A DNA stretch of 64,000 nt from a virus: positions 1 to 64,000 of the IMG/VR virus record IMGVR_UViG_3300048591_000348; one strand, given 5' to 3'. A program made the position numbers and the translations under genes. Position 1 is the first letter of the stretch. Each line of letters begins with the position of its first letter. This document shows, piece by piece, positions 33,432 through 41,172 of the stretch. The notes under the pieces were generated by a model. The model was not told the origin of the DNA and did no database searches. It saw nothing but the letters and a program-made list of their open reading frames with translations.

Positions 33432-34560
33432 GATGCCCTCAGACCAGATAGAATTGAGGCCATGATGCTCACCTACAAATACCGGGTCAAGGACGCATCG
33501 ACGAAGCGTTGGCTTCGTCGATATGCGTGGGCATCCAACCAAGTCTGGAACTACTGCAACCAGATCCAGCGCGAGGCTGAAACGAGATGGAAGGCCGGGC
33601 GCGCTTCTCGATGGCCGAGCGCATTCGACCTGATCAAACTTTGCACCGGAAGCGGCGCTGATCTCGGTCTGCATTCCGACACCGTCCAGACCATCTGCCG
33701 GGAGTACGCTGCGAAGCGTGATGCCAACCGAGGGCATCTGCGCTGGCGCGCAAGCGGCGGCCCGAAGCGGTCGCTCGGATGGGTTCCGTTTATCCCGCGC
33801 GCCATAAAAGTCGACGGGGATTGCGTCCGTTATCTTAAGCGCAACTTCCGTTTCTGGAAATCCCGCGAAATCGGCGGCGTGATCAAAGCCGGGGCGTTCG
33901 TCGAGGATGCGCGCGGGCGCTGGTATGTCTGTTTTCAGTGCGACGTCGCGGATGATTTGCCGACCGGCACGGGCGAGATCGGCATTGACCTCGGACTCAA
34001 AACGCTTGCCGTCTGCACCGATGGAACCGACGTCCCCGCGCTTCGCCACTATCGCCGTTATGAGGCCCAACTTGCCGTTGCTCAGCGCGCCAAGAACAAA
34101 CGCCGTGTCCGCTCGATCCACGCCAAGATCGCCAATGCTCGGCGCCATCACCTTCACGAAGCGAGCACGAAGATCGCTCGCGAAAACGCACTCATCGTCG
34201 TCGGCAATGTGAACGCGGCCAAACTCGCAAAGACTCGGATGGCTAAATCCGTGCTCGACGCGAGTTGGTCGATGTTCCGGAACATGCTCGAATACAAGGC
34301 CAGAAGGCACCGAGCACGTTTTATCGAAGCCGACGAACGATGGACGTCCCGAACGTGCTCGAACTGCGGGACCATTCCCGACAGTAGTCCGAAAGGTATG
34401 GGCGCGCTCGGAGTAAGACACTGGGTTTGCTCTGGCTGCGGTTGCTCGCATGATCGCGACGTGAATGCTGCTCGGAACATTCTTAGGGTCGGGGCGGAAC
34501 GTCGCCCTCCAGCCGTGGAAATCCCCGTCCTTTAGGGCGGGGAAGACGTTAATGCTTTGC
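32975..34560. mobile_element. IS200/IS605-family insertion with divergent tnpA and tnpB
   Basis: Two divergent genes, HUH transposase (minus) and TnpB (plus), lie between similar subterminal hairpins: CCCCGGC-GTTTAG-GCCGGGG at 32989-33008 and CCCCGTCC-TTTA-GGGCGGGG at 34523-34542. These are typical imperfect palindromes recognised by Y1 transposases. Exact ends are not fixed by the sequence alone. The element sits in the leftward early operon between the TPGPW gene and the 34606 gene, with no coding sequence visibly broken. Confidence 0.8.
33462..34535 (+). CDS. tnpB: TnpB, RNA-guided nuclease of the IS605 element
   Basis: 357 residues. RuvC parts: GIDLGLKTLAV (Asp176), NALIVVGNVNAAKL (about 243-255), and HDRDVNAARNI (Asp333). 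Zinc finger CSNCG (299-302) with CSGCG (323-326). At the usual RuvC-II Glu there is Gly248. Members of this subgroup instead carry a Glu just before the zinc finger, here Glu292 in ADERWTSRTCS. The guide RNA is expected to overlap the gene's 3' end and right-end hairpin. Confidence 0.88.
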   Translation: MMLTYKYRVKDASTKRWLRRYAWASNQVWNYCNQIQREAETRWKAGRASRWPSAFDLIKLCTGSGADLGLHSDTVQTICREYAAKRDANRGHLRWRASGGPKRSLGWVPFIPRAIKVDGDCVRYLKRNFRFWKSREIGGVIKAGAFVEDARGRWYVCFQCDVADDLPTGTGEIGIDLGLKTLAVCTDGTDVPALRHYRRYEAQLAVAQRAKNKRRVRSIHAKIANARRHHLHEASTKIARENALIVVGNVNAAKLAKTRMAKSVLDASWSMFRNMLEYKARRHRARFIEADERWTSRTCSNCGTIPDSSPKGMGALGVRHWVCSGCGCSHDRDVNAARNILRVGAERRPPAVEIPVL

Positions 34561-34605
34561 CCTTGGCGTCATCTTGAGTGATAGATTGCCGTTGTCCGTA
34601 TGCCT

Positions 34606-34803
34606 CTAGCCTGAATGCCTTTTCTCCAGGTTCGCGAGAACGGCCGCGGTTGAGCTTTCCTGCCAAGTTTTGCCGCCGCGTCTGGATGTATGTTCCCGCA
34701 TTCCCTCGGAAAACCCCTCTATATACGCGCGCCGCACAAGATCCCGCAGATGCCGGACCTCGTCGGCTGTTAATTCGCAACAAACATCGTGTTTCTGCCT
34801 CAC
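34606..34803 (-). CDS. Small hypothetical protein
   Basis: 65 residues (MRQKHDVCCELTADEVRHLRDLVRRAYIEG...), helical and basic. It lies upstream of the IS in the same operon and overlaps its neighbour by four bases. Function unknown. Confidence 0.5.
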   Translation of the reverse strand: MRQKHDVCCELTADEVRHLRDLVRRAYIEGFSEGMREHTSRRGGKTWQESSTAAVLANLEKRHSG

Positions 34804-35081
34804 GGTATGCTCCGCCTTTGCTTCTCGAGATCTCGCTCCGATCGTTTAATCAGCAGATACCTGATGCGATCCAGTGCGTGCTCAATGCACTTTGACCTGG
34901 CCGCTTCCCGTGTGAACTTGTTGCCGCGAACGACGTTGCCAATGCCTACAACTCCCTCGCTGTTCTTCAGCACGACTACAACAGCGTCTCCGATCACAAT
35001 CTCTGTTGCCTCGGCGATGTGATATTTCGCGAGGAGGCGATCTTCGGATAGGATCGATTCGACCGAATGCGGAGTCAGCAT
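34800..35081 (-). CDS. Hypothetical early protein
   Basis: 93 residues (MLTPHSVESILSEDRLLAKY). A beta-rich middle (EIVIGDAVVVVLKNSEGVVGIGNVV) is followed by a basic helix. A seven-G tract precedes the ATG. Its start overlaps the wHTH gene. Not recognised. Confidence 0.55.
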   Translation of the reverse strand: MLTPHSVESILSEDRLLAKYHIAEATEIVIGDAVVVVLKNSEGVVGIGNVVRGNKFTREAARSKCIEHALDRIRYLLIKRSERDLEKQRRSIP

Positions 35082-35362
35082 GCGCCCCCCCTCCCCTCAC
35101 TGAGCGGCCGCAAGCTCTTTGTCTCATCGTCGAACATGAAATACTCGAATAGAGGCTTAATTCGCCTGGTGACGACAATGCTCCTGCTCCTCGCCGGTAC
35201 GAATGTGAGGTAGTCCTGCTCTTGGAGCGCCGCCAGAATCGTGCTAATTCCGCTTTTGCTGGCCAGACCCAGGAACTTCTGGATCTCACCGTAGGACACT
35301 TGATGGCCTGCGGACTGCCGCTCCTGAACAAAGATCAATACTTTTCGCTGAACCCTCGTCAC
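35075..35362 (-). CDS. LexA-like winged-helix DNA-binding protein
   Basis: 95 residues. MTRVQRKVLIFVQERQSAGHQVSYGEIQKFLGLASKSGISTILAAL follows the LexA N-terminal winged-helix pattern (SYGEIQKFLGLASKSGISTI as recognition region). There is no protease domain. Could read LexA-type boxes or phage operators. Confidence 0.65.
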   Translation of the reverse strand: MTRVQRKVLIFVQERQSAGHQVSYGEIQKFLGLASKSGISTILAALQEQDYLTFVPARSRSIVVTRRIKPLFEYFMFDDETKSLRPLSEGRGGAC

Positions 35363-35880
35363 CTTCTCAGCCTCCTCTGGGCATGGCGCATAATGCGCTG
35401 GTTTCTCATCTCGCTTGAGAATGCCTCGACCACTTCACCACCAGCGCGAAGATCGCGAATGGCCTCGTTCAGCATCTCCCCCCACACTTCCCGCCACTCG
35501 GGAAGATCGACCCATGTATTGTTCAGTAGGCGCAATTCTGGATCGCTGCCGACGAGCCTGGCGTAAAGGGCACTCTTGAGACGCGACGCATGTGCATCCG
35601 ACATCGTCCAGACGTGCTCCAAGAGCGTCACGAACGGTTGGTCTTTGGATCCCTCCCAATGCTCAGAAACAGTTTTTGATGGAGCGCGCGCAGGGTCCGT
35701 AGCGGTGCGCAAGCGAACCGGCCAATGAAGTGTATTGGCCTTCTGAAACCGCACGGGCTGTGCTGGGCCGATCAAACAAACTGCGACGTACCCCAGGTCC
35801 CTCTCGGCCTCGCGGAACCCTCGGTCGCGCTTTGGCTGCCCATCAAAGTAGGACACGATGCGATCAAGATCGCGGCGCAT
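35359..35880 (-). CDS. Hypothetical early protein
   Basis: 173 residues (MRRDLDRIVSYFDGQPKRDRG). Mixed fold; the second half is helical (AHASRLKSALYARLVGS, WREVWGEMLNEAIRDL). A six-G tract lies nine bases upstream of the ATG. It overlaps the wHTH gene by four bases. No motif recognised. Confidence 0.5.
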   Translation of the reverse strand: MRRDLDRIVSYFDGQPKRDRGFREAERDLGYVAVCLIGPAQPVRFQKANTLHWPVRLRTATDPARAPSKTVSEHWEGSKDQPFVTLLEHVWTMSDAHASRLKSALYARLVGSDPELRLLNNTWVDLPEWREVWGEMLNEAIRDLRAGGEVVEAFSSEMRNQRIMRHAQRRLRR

Positions 35881-35884
35881 GCGC

Positions 35885-37030
35885 TCACACCCCCCTTAGC
35901 TTTGCCAGCTTGTTTCTGTTCCGTACTTCGACGATACGCTCTTCAGCCCGAAGCCGCGGTCGATTGCCGGCAGCAACCAAACTGCAAATCGTCTCTCTGT
36001 AGATCTGTTGTGCCCGCTGCCATGACCGATTGATCTCGTTGCCGATAGCCAGCCACGTGCGAGGCGGCGACAGCATCCTGGCGCGCAGCACAACCATTTC
36101 CCGGTCTCGGGGCGCCACTTCCGAGAACCATCCCATGACCACATCAAAATCCGCCCAGTCATGCGGCGTCGGGACGAGTGGCGGCACCCAGTCATCCCCC
36201 CGTGACTGCTCGCCGTAGACATCAACCCATGTCAGCTTGAGGTCGGCGAGAACCGCCGCATTGCTCCGCTGCCTTCGGATGTCCGTCGGTAGGCTGCGCT
36301 CAAGAATGAGGTGCCGCATGATGCGCGCCTCGCCGTGCTCGCGGGATACGGCACCCATCGGCTCGTAAACAACCCGCGTCACGTCGCGCCACCATTGGAC
36401 GATGGCACCCCGTGCCCCTCCCGTTCCATGCGTGGGCACCCCGTGCCCAACCCCGTGTTTATGCGTGGGCACCCCGTGCCCAACAGTGGGCACCCCGTGC
36501 CCAACGGTGGGCACCCCGTGCCCAACGGTGGGCACCCCGTGCCCAACGGTGGGCACCCCGTGCCCAACGGTGGGCACCCCGTGCCCAACGGTGGGCACCC
36601 CGTGCCCAACGGTGGGCACCCCGTGCCCCGTGTGGGCACTTGGTGTCATGTCATCCCACGCGTCGTCCCATGCCCCGTCATCACGCGAATAGTCGGCACG
36701 GGCTGCCTCACGCCATTCTTCCATCTCGGCGGCCGCGTTGGCCGCATCGAACGACATGCCGCCGATGCTTCCAATTCTCGGCCGGACTTCGACGCGGATG
36801 GGCTCGGGCTCGATGCCATTCTGCCATCGCCACTGCGTCGCATCGCAAGGCTGCCACGCCTCGACCCTGGCGCGCAGCGGCTTCAATTCGCGGCCGCGGA
36901 TCTCATGCCAATGCCGGCGCCCCTTCTTGTCGACGTCGCCGACGGCATCGACGACGTATCCCGGCCAGCGCACGCGAACGCGCACACGGCCGGCAGGAAG
37001 ATCCTCGATCCTGTACCAATGATGGTTCAC
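35885..37030 (-). CDS. Protein with GHGVPTV tandem repeats
   Basis: 381 residues from a GTG at 37030 (TGAGG upstream). The N-terminal domain (NHHWYRIEDLPAGRVRVRVRWP) is followed by an acidic linker. Nine GHGVP units (eight spaced exactly 7 residues) fall at about 135-200. The C-terminal region is helical and ends with a probable helix-turn-helix (RTWLAIGNEINRSWQRAQQIYRETI). The C-terminal part resembles DNA-binding regulators. The repeats are encoded by a 21-bp hairpin minisatellite. Confidence 0.55.
   Translation of the reverse strand: MNHHWYRIEDLPAGRVRVRVRWPGYVVDAVGDVDKKGRRHWHEIRGRELKPLRARVEAWQPCDATQWRWQNGIEPEPIRVEVRPRIGSIGGMSFDAANAAAEMEEWREAARADYSRDDGAWDDAWDDMTPSAHTGHGVPTVGHGVPTVGHGVPTVGHGVPTVGHGVPTVGHGVPTVGHGVPTVGHGVPTHKHGVGHGVPTHGTGGARGAIVQWWRDVTRVVYEPMGAVSREHGEARIMRHLILERSLPTDIRRQRSNAAVLADLKLTWVDVYGEQSRGDDWVPPLVPTPHDWADFDVVMGWFSEVAPRDREMVVLRARMLSPPRTWLAIGNEINRSWQRAQQIYRETICSLVAAGNRPRLRAEERIVEVRNRNKLAKLRGV
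36432..36628 (-). repeat. 21-bp tandem hairpin array
   Basis: GTGGGCACCCCGTGCCC starts at 36432 and then at 36465, 36486, 36507, 36528, 36549, 36570, 36591 and 36612: eight in strict 21-bp register plus one 33 bp away. Each unit holds the perfect palindrome GGGCAC-CCC-GTGCCC. The array is in frame and codes for GHGVPTV. A lone near copy (14 of 15 bases) lies at 41295-41308. Confidence 0.95.
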
Positions 37031-37038
37031 AGCGAGCC

Positions 37039-37392
37039 TCAACTGCTTGCGCAGATTAGAGGACGCTTTCCGGCAGGACGACGAGGCATGCCTTTCCTGC
37101 GCCAGACCGCCCGTACTGCCGCGGCAGAGATCCCGAGTTCGGTCGCGATAACCGCCGACGACTTCTCCGGCGTCGTGGCCGCGATGATGCGAGCATACCC
37201 GACCACTTCTCGCGATATTTTCTTCGGTGCTGGGGCTCCGCCACGACCAAGCGCCGCATCCTGCTTCTTGCGCGCCCGCCATGATTTCTTGCTGCGGTCG
37301 GAACGCTTCCTCGGCGACATGCGGAAGCGTCTTTTTGCAGGTGTGGCATGCTCCTCGACATGAAGGTCGGGGCTTCCAAGTGGTTTAGGCAT
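37039..37392 (-). CDS. HTH-type DNA-binding protein
   Basis: 117 residues from MPKPLGSPDLHVEEHATPA, which has AGGA five bases upstream. Very basic N-terminal half (Arg/Lys/Ser), then a helix-turn-helix: TPEKSSAVIATELGISAAAVRAVWRRKGMP. Upstream lies a repeat-rich control region (37393-37772). Confidence 0.6.
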   Translation of the reverse strand: MPKPLGSPDLHVEEHATPAKRRFRMSPRKRSDRSKKSWRARKKQDAALGRGGAPAPKKISREVVGYARIIAATTPEKSSAVIATELGISAAAVRAVWRRKGMPRRPAGKRPLICASS

Positions 37393-37422
37393 ATGTTCCT
37401 GATCCCATCGAGATGTCGGCCC

Positions 37423-37517
37423 CTGTTTCACGGATGGCAGGGACCGCACGACTTGCCTGGCCCATGTTTCACGCCCGTGTTTCATGCTCTGTTTCACGGA
37501 TGGCAGGGACCGCACGA
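37423..37517 (-). repeat. 29-bp direct repeat with iteron-like GTGAAACA units
   Basis: An identical 29-base sequence occurs at 37423-37451 and 37489-37517, 66 bp apart. On the minus strand, TGAAAC units lie within both copies and twice more between them (about 37466-37472 and 37479-37485). Confidence 0.75.
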
Positions 37518-37534
37518 TACGACTCTCTCATGTT

Positions 37535-37551
37535 GTTTCGATTTTGGCAAC
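37535..37551 (-). promoter_or_regulatory. 17-bp operator
   Basis: GTTTCGATTTTGGCAAC on the plus strand, i.e. GTTGCCAAAATCGAAAC read leftward. It is identical to the site at 49179-49195. It lies upstream of the 117-residue HTH gene. TTGCCA could act as -35, but no good -10 follows. Confidence 0.6.
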
Positions 37552-37772
37552 ATCAATAGGTGCCAGGCAAAATATGTTTCGGTTTTCTGGCGGCGGACGT
37601 GCGAAAGCGCACCGGGAGACGCCCCCGGTGTTCCTGGATCTCTCTGCATTTTTGCGAGACCGTCTCTCCGGCTGTCACGCCTGCGCCCTAGAGTGGAAGG
37701 CGGCGTTCCCTTGGCGGATCTTGCTGAACGTCGTTTCCGCCCGATCTCCTAAGTCCCCAACAAGGGGAGACG

Positions 37773-38060
37773 CTAGGCGAGCGCTCCCTCTCCCTCGGCC
37801 CAGACTTTGCCGAGCGGCGTGTCGTCGCCCATGCGGAGCGCGTGGAGATAGGTGGCGAGAACCGCCTCCTCTTCATCGCGCTCGGTCTTTGACTTGCGAC
37901 GCAATCCGAGAACCTTTCGGATGATCTTGGGATCGAACCCTTCCGCCTTCGCCTCAAGCAGCTTGTCCCGAAAATCGGCGCTGAGGGCTTGTCGCTCCTC
38001 TTCGATCCGCTCCAGCTGCTCGATGAATTGGCGAAGTTGTGCTTGGGTTGAGGCTTGCAT
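37773..38060 (-). CDS. gapR: GapR-family nucleoid protein (DUF2312)
   Basis: 95 residues. QLRQFIEQLERIEEERQALSADF is the long first helix of GapR; LLEAKAEGFDPKIIRKVLGLRRK is the diagnostic centre; ERDEEEAVLATYLHAL is the last helix. Caulobacter GapR clamps overtwisted DNA ahead of forks and stimulates topoisomerases, so a phage copy may help phage replication or bias host replication. Encoded in the same operon as the origin and GcrA homologue. Family assignment is secure; gene symbol by homology. Confidence 0.9.
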   Translation of the reverse strand: MQASTQAQLRQFIEQLERIEEERQALSADFRDKLLEAKAEGFDPKIIRKVLGLRRKSKTERDEEEAVLATYLHALRMGDDTPLGKVWAEGEGALA

Positions 38061-38128
38061 TGATATCCCCCGGCCTATCGGCCGCTACCGTCTCGTTAGT
38101 TTGCTTGGTGCTCCGCGGAATGCCGACG

Positions 38129-38329
38129 CTACGCCGTGTCTCGCGGTTTGGCATCCTGCGGCAGCCAGTAAGCCATGGGGCGCCCGTCCCCCGTGTCGAT
38201 GTAGCCATCCGGCGCCCTTGGCTCATTGTCATTGGCGCCCCCGGCCGCACGCTCCTTTGCTCGCTTCTCTGCGGCTTCCCGCTTCAAGCGAGCATCCCAT
38301 CGCGCGATGATTTCGGCAGGGGTTGCCAC
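38129..38329 (-). CDS. Small basic hypothetical protein
   Basis: 66 residues (MATPAEIIARWDARLKREAAEKRAKE...). A charged helix is followed by GYIDTGDGRPMAYWLPQ. Three bases from the upstream stop. Function unknown. Confidence 0.5.
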   Translation of the reverse strand: MATPAEIIARWDARLKREAAEKRAKERAAGGANDNEPRAPDGYIDTGDGRPMAYWLPQDAKPRDTA

Positions 38330-38332
38330 GGA

Positions 38333-38851
38333 TTAAGCGACGGCCTCCTCGGCTTCGCCTTCCTCGTCGTCGTCCGTCTCTTCTTCATCGACGGCGAGAT
38401 GTTCGATCACATCGTCGGGCAACAGCAAGCTGGCCAGAAGCTGTTTACCGTTGATCTCGAGGACGACATCGTCATCGTAAAGTGGGACGCCCGATATCGC
38501 GCATCGCGCGGCATCTCCGTCCCCATTGTCGACGATCGCGCCGCCTGGAGCCTCGTCATAAGCGCGGCATGCGATCTCGCTTGCCATGATCAGCTTACCG
38601 AGTCGCGGGTCTTCGACAAGAATCTTTTCCCGCTCGCCGTCGTACCATTTTCTGGTTTCATCCTGGCGACGCCTGTATTCTTCGCTTAGAGCCTCCATCT
38701 CACTGCGCTGATCATTCGTCAGATCTTTGCTTGAGATCTGTACCTTCCAGTATTCTTCGCGCGCCGCTTCTGCGATTACGAACAATCGCGCGGCTTCCTC
38801 TCGCTCGTCTCTGTCGGGCACTAAGGCCGCGTAGTCGGATTGATCTCTCAC
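38333..38851 (-). CDS. Hypothetical acidic coiled-coil protein
   Basis: 172 residues from a GTG at 38851 that overlaps the stop of the 47-residue gene. Helical core (EREEAARLFVIAEAAREEYWKVQ, RRRQDETRKWYDGERE), a Cys/beta part (ARCAISGVPLYDDDVVLEI) and a very acidic tail (DEEETDDDEEGEAEE). Possibly a DNA mimic or a partner of nucleic-acid proteins; this is only a compositional guess. Confidence 0.55.
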   Translation of the reverse strand: MRDQSDYAALVPDRDEREEAARLFVIAEAAREEYWKVQISSKDLTNDQRSEMEALSEEYRRRQDETRKWYDGEREKILVEDPRLGKLIMASEIACRAYDEAPGGAIVDNGDGDAARCAISGVPLYDDDVVLEINGKQLLASLLLPDDVIEHLAVDEEETDDDEEGEAEEAVA

Positions 38852-38991
38852 CCCTTTTTCCCTCGCCTTACGACGCGCACGCGTTTTGAATTGCGTTGCC
38901 TGATCTTCTCGGAAACGGACTGCTTCCGCTTGCCGCGAACAATCTTTCCGTCTTTGCCTATGCAAAACGATTTGCCGAGGCGAGCGCTCAT
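38848..38991 (-). CDS. Very small basic protein
   Basis: 47 residues beginning MSARLGKSFCIGKDGKIVRG, with about 35% Lys/Arg (KRKQSVSEKIRQRNSKRVRV). Its ATG overlaps the MT-A70 gene stop (ATGA) and its stop overlaps the next GTG. This end-to-end coupling supports translation. Probably nucleic-acid binding. Confidence 0.5.
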   Translation of the reverse strand: MSARLGKSFCIGKDGKIVRGKRKQSVSEKIRQRNSKRVRVVRRGKKG

Positions 38992-39608
38992 GCTGAAGCC
39001 TCATCGAACATACCTGCCTGATCCCCGAACGACTCCCATGTGGGCCGTGTTTCGCGCGAGAACACATCGGCAGCCCGTCCGAACGGAATGAGTTGGCGTG
39101 CCATCTCATAGGCTTCATCGGGCTTCCGAGAGTGCTCTCTTGCCCTCGCCAGGATTGCTGATCGCACGGATTTCGACTGCGTTCGGATCCGGCCAATCTT
39201 TCCGATCAGAAACAGCTCGTGGGCCCCTCGCAGCACATAGCCAGTACCGAAGCCGACTTTCCCATTCTTCGTCGTCTTCACCCATGCGCCACTCGTGACG
39301 AATTTGAAGCCCCAATCCTCCAGTATTCTGATCTGCTGCTGGATCCCCGGTGCGGTGCACCACATCCACAAAAGCATGCCGTCCTTGTGGGCGAGATCTT
39401 TCACCGGCAATGCCGCGATCTCGTCCATCGTCATGGTTCGATACTTGGCTTGCGGTGACTTCCCACATCCTTTCTCAGAGAATGTTCGAAAGCGCCATGC
39501 GGGATCGATCATCGCGAGCGAATATGCACCAGGCTCAAGGTCACCGAACGGCCAGTTCGGAAAGCGACAGTCTTCACTGAAGAGATCTTCCTGGCGCAGA
39601 TCGATCAC
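38988..39608 (-). CDS. MT-A70-type DNA adenine methyltransferase
   Basis: 206 residues. AMIDPAWRFRTFSEKGCG is the catalytic motif (D-P-A-W in place of DPPW). LLWMWCTAPGIQQQIRILEDWGFKFVT and a RGAHELFLIG strand follow, as in phage MT-A70 enzymes. The usual second Pro is Ala here. It probably makes N6-methyladenine in phage DNA. Coupled by four bases to the 355-residue methyltransferase. Confidence 0.85.
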   Translation of the reverse strand: MIDLRQEDLFSEDCRFPNWPFGDLEPGAYSLAMIDPAWRFRTFSEKGCGKSPQAKYRTMTMDEIAALPVKDLAHKDGMLLWMWCTAPGIQQQIRILEDWGFKFVTSGAWVKTTKNGKVGFGTGYVLRGAHELFLIGKIGRIRTQSKSVRSAILARAREHSRKPDEAYEMARQLIPFGRAADVFSRETRPTWESFGDQAGMFDEASA

Positions 39609-40672
39609 TCTGCATGCTCCATCACGTCCAGCAGACCACCGCGATCCCTGCCAAGCCGTCGCTCGGCCATAGCTGCGTATTCAGGGTTCAGCTCGATAAG
39701 GATCGCATTCCTCTGCAGCCGATCAGCTACAAGGGCCGTCGTTCCTGACCCGCCAAAGGGATCGAGAACCATCCCTCCCTTCGGACAACCGGCCTTGATA
39801 CAGATTTCTGGTAGCTCCGGTGGAAACGTTGCGAAGTGGGCTTCAGCAAATGGGGCTGTGGCAATCGTCCAAACTGAGCGCCGGTTGCGCCCATTTGCCA
39901 TTTGCTCTGCCCTTCCCATGGAATCCCATCGCTCGTTGAACCCTTGATGTTTCCTCTCGTGGCCTCGCCGGCGCTCGGGCAATTTTATGGTCTCATTCTT
40001 ACCGACGCGCTTGTTGCCTATTTGGGTGCGTGGCCCAGGTGTGCCACCGACATAGGATCCGCCACGAAAACCCATGGCGTCTTCGTTGCCTGAGCGCATC
40101 TCACGGACAGCATCGGCGTCGTAGAAGTAGCGCTCCGACTTTGTCATCAGGAACACGTACTCGTGTGATTTCGTGGGTCGATCGCGAATGCTTTCCGGCA
40201 TTGGATTCGGCTTTGACCAGATGATGTCAGACCGCAACCACCAGCCGTCATCCTGAAGCGCGAACGCGAGACGCCATGGCAGGCCCATCAGGTCTTTCGG
40301 TTTCAAACCCGGTGTCCGCTTAAGACTTCCCGTGTTAATTCCCCTTGGCGCCGCGTAAACTTGTCTACCACTGAGCTTCGATGCTGGACCGGGCGTTTCT
40401 CCGCGCGATTGCGCGCCCCATGATCCTGCGTAGGCATCGCCGTAATTGAGCCAGAGTGTGCCATCCGCGCGCAGAACACGGCGGATCTCGCCAAACACCG
40501 CAACAAGCCGATCGATATGCTCAAGCAGAGTTGGTTCACTGCCAATCTGGCCTTCAACGCCATAATCGCGCAGACCCCAGTACGGCGGGCTCGTCACGAC
40601 GCAATGCACCGACTCGCTGGGCAACTGGCGCAGACCGTCCATAACGTCGGCTTGAATAATTCTTACGGTCAT
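39605..40672 (-). CDS. DNA methyltransferase (N4-cytosine or N6-adenine, SPPY type)
   Basis: 355 residues. VVTSPPYWGLRDYGV is motif IV, at the N-terminus; GGMVLDPFGGSGTTALVADRLQRNAILIELNP near the end is the SAM motif I. This order is that of the beta class, the same class as CcrM, though there is no evidence for GANTC specificity. Central part LKPKDLMGLPWRLAFALQDDGWW with SKPNPMPES is typical of phage enzymes. Together with the neighbouring MT-A70 enzyme it forms a modification pair. Confidence 0.9.
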   Translation of the reverse strand: MTVRIIQADVMDGLRQLPSESVHCVVTSPPYWGLRDYGVEGQIGSEPTLLEHIDRLVAVFGEIRRVLRADGTLWLNYGDAYAGSWGAQSRGETPGPASKLSGRQVYAAPRGINTGSLKRTPGLKPKDLMGLPWRLAFALQDDGWWLRSDIIWSKPNPMPESIRDRPTKSHEYVFLMTKSERYFYDADAVREMRSGNEDAMGFRGGSYVGGTPGPRTQIGNKRVGKNETIKLPERRRGHERKHQGFNERWDSMGRAEQMANGRNRRSVWTIATAPFAEAHFATFPPELPEICIKAGCPKGGMVLDPFGGSGTTALVADRLQRNAILIELNPEYAAMAERRLGRDRGGLLDVMEHAE

Positions 40673-41172
40673 AACTCTTCCCTCGCGAACTCACCGAAAG
40701 CAACACGGGCCGCCTGGGCGTAAGCTTTGGCCGCGGCGTCTCTCGTTTTGAACTGCCCGACGTGCTTCGTTCGACCAGAGACCGTGATTTTGGCTATCCA
40801 CCGTTGTTCTCTCTGACTGAAGTGCACGCCCCGCACGCCAGATCTACTCGACTTGCGCGGTGGCTGATTGGCGTGGTTCTGCGTGATGGTTGCTTCTCTC
40901 AAATTGTCGATTCGGTTATCCGACCGGTTCCCATTCTTGTGATCGATGGTGTACTCGGGCCAAACACCATAGGTGATCAACCACGCGAGCCTGTGACCGC
41001 GATAGCGGCGGTGAAGGACGAAAATGTCCCAGTAGCCGTTACTAGCCAGACTGCCAGCAATCTGGCCTGCCGACACTCGGCCACGGCTTTTGCGCCAACG
41101 GAGCTCGCCAGTAAGAGGATCGTAAGCAAGCAGGTGGCGCGCTTCATCGGCGTTGATGATGCGGACGGTCAC
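40669..41172 (-). CDS. HNH homing-type endonuclease with AP2-like DNA-binding domain
   Basis: 167 residues from a GTG at 41172. HNH core: HRLAWLITYGVWPEYTIDHKNGNRSDNRIDNLRE, with DHKNGNR..N..NL as in phage homing nucleases. C-terminal AP2 domain: GVRGVHFSQREQRWIAKITV. Its first residues MTVRIINAD mirror those of the next gene (MTVRIIQAD). Probably a mobile gene inserted at the methyltransferase. Confidence 0.9.
   Translation of the reverse strand: MTVRIINADEARHLLAYDPLTGELRWRKSRGRVSAGQIAGSLASNGYWDIFVLHRRYRGHRLAWLITYGVWPEYTIDHKNGNRSDNRIDNLREATITQNHANQPPRKSSRSGVRGVHFSQREQRWIAKITVSGRTKHVGQFKTRDAAAKAYAQAARVAFGEFAREEL

Larger units (their letters stand above)
37393..37772. other. Gene-free control region with repeats, operator and hairpins
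   Basis: No convincing gene lies here. It contains a 29-bp direct repeat, four GTTTCA(C/T)G units, the 17-bp operator at 37535-37551, a weaker GTTTCGGTTTTC at about 37577, and two hairpins: CACCGGG/CCCGGTG (37612-37632) and CCCC-TTGT-TGGGG-type near 37754-37768 on the minus strand. It separates GapR from the leftward genes. Confidence 0.55.

Noticed and set aside
32967-34451. 494-codon minus-strand reading covering both IS genes
   Set aside because: Only its last 154 codons are a transposase; the rest is antisense to tnpB and has no start near the real gene.
36432-36628. CRISPR array
   Set aside because: The repeats are directly adjacent 21-bp units without spacers, in frame inside a gene, and no cas genes are present.
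39605-40672. CcrM orthologue
   Set aside because: Same beta-class motif order, but SPPY in place of DPPY, and no feature points to GANTC; called a general methyltransferase only.
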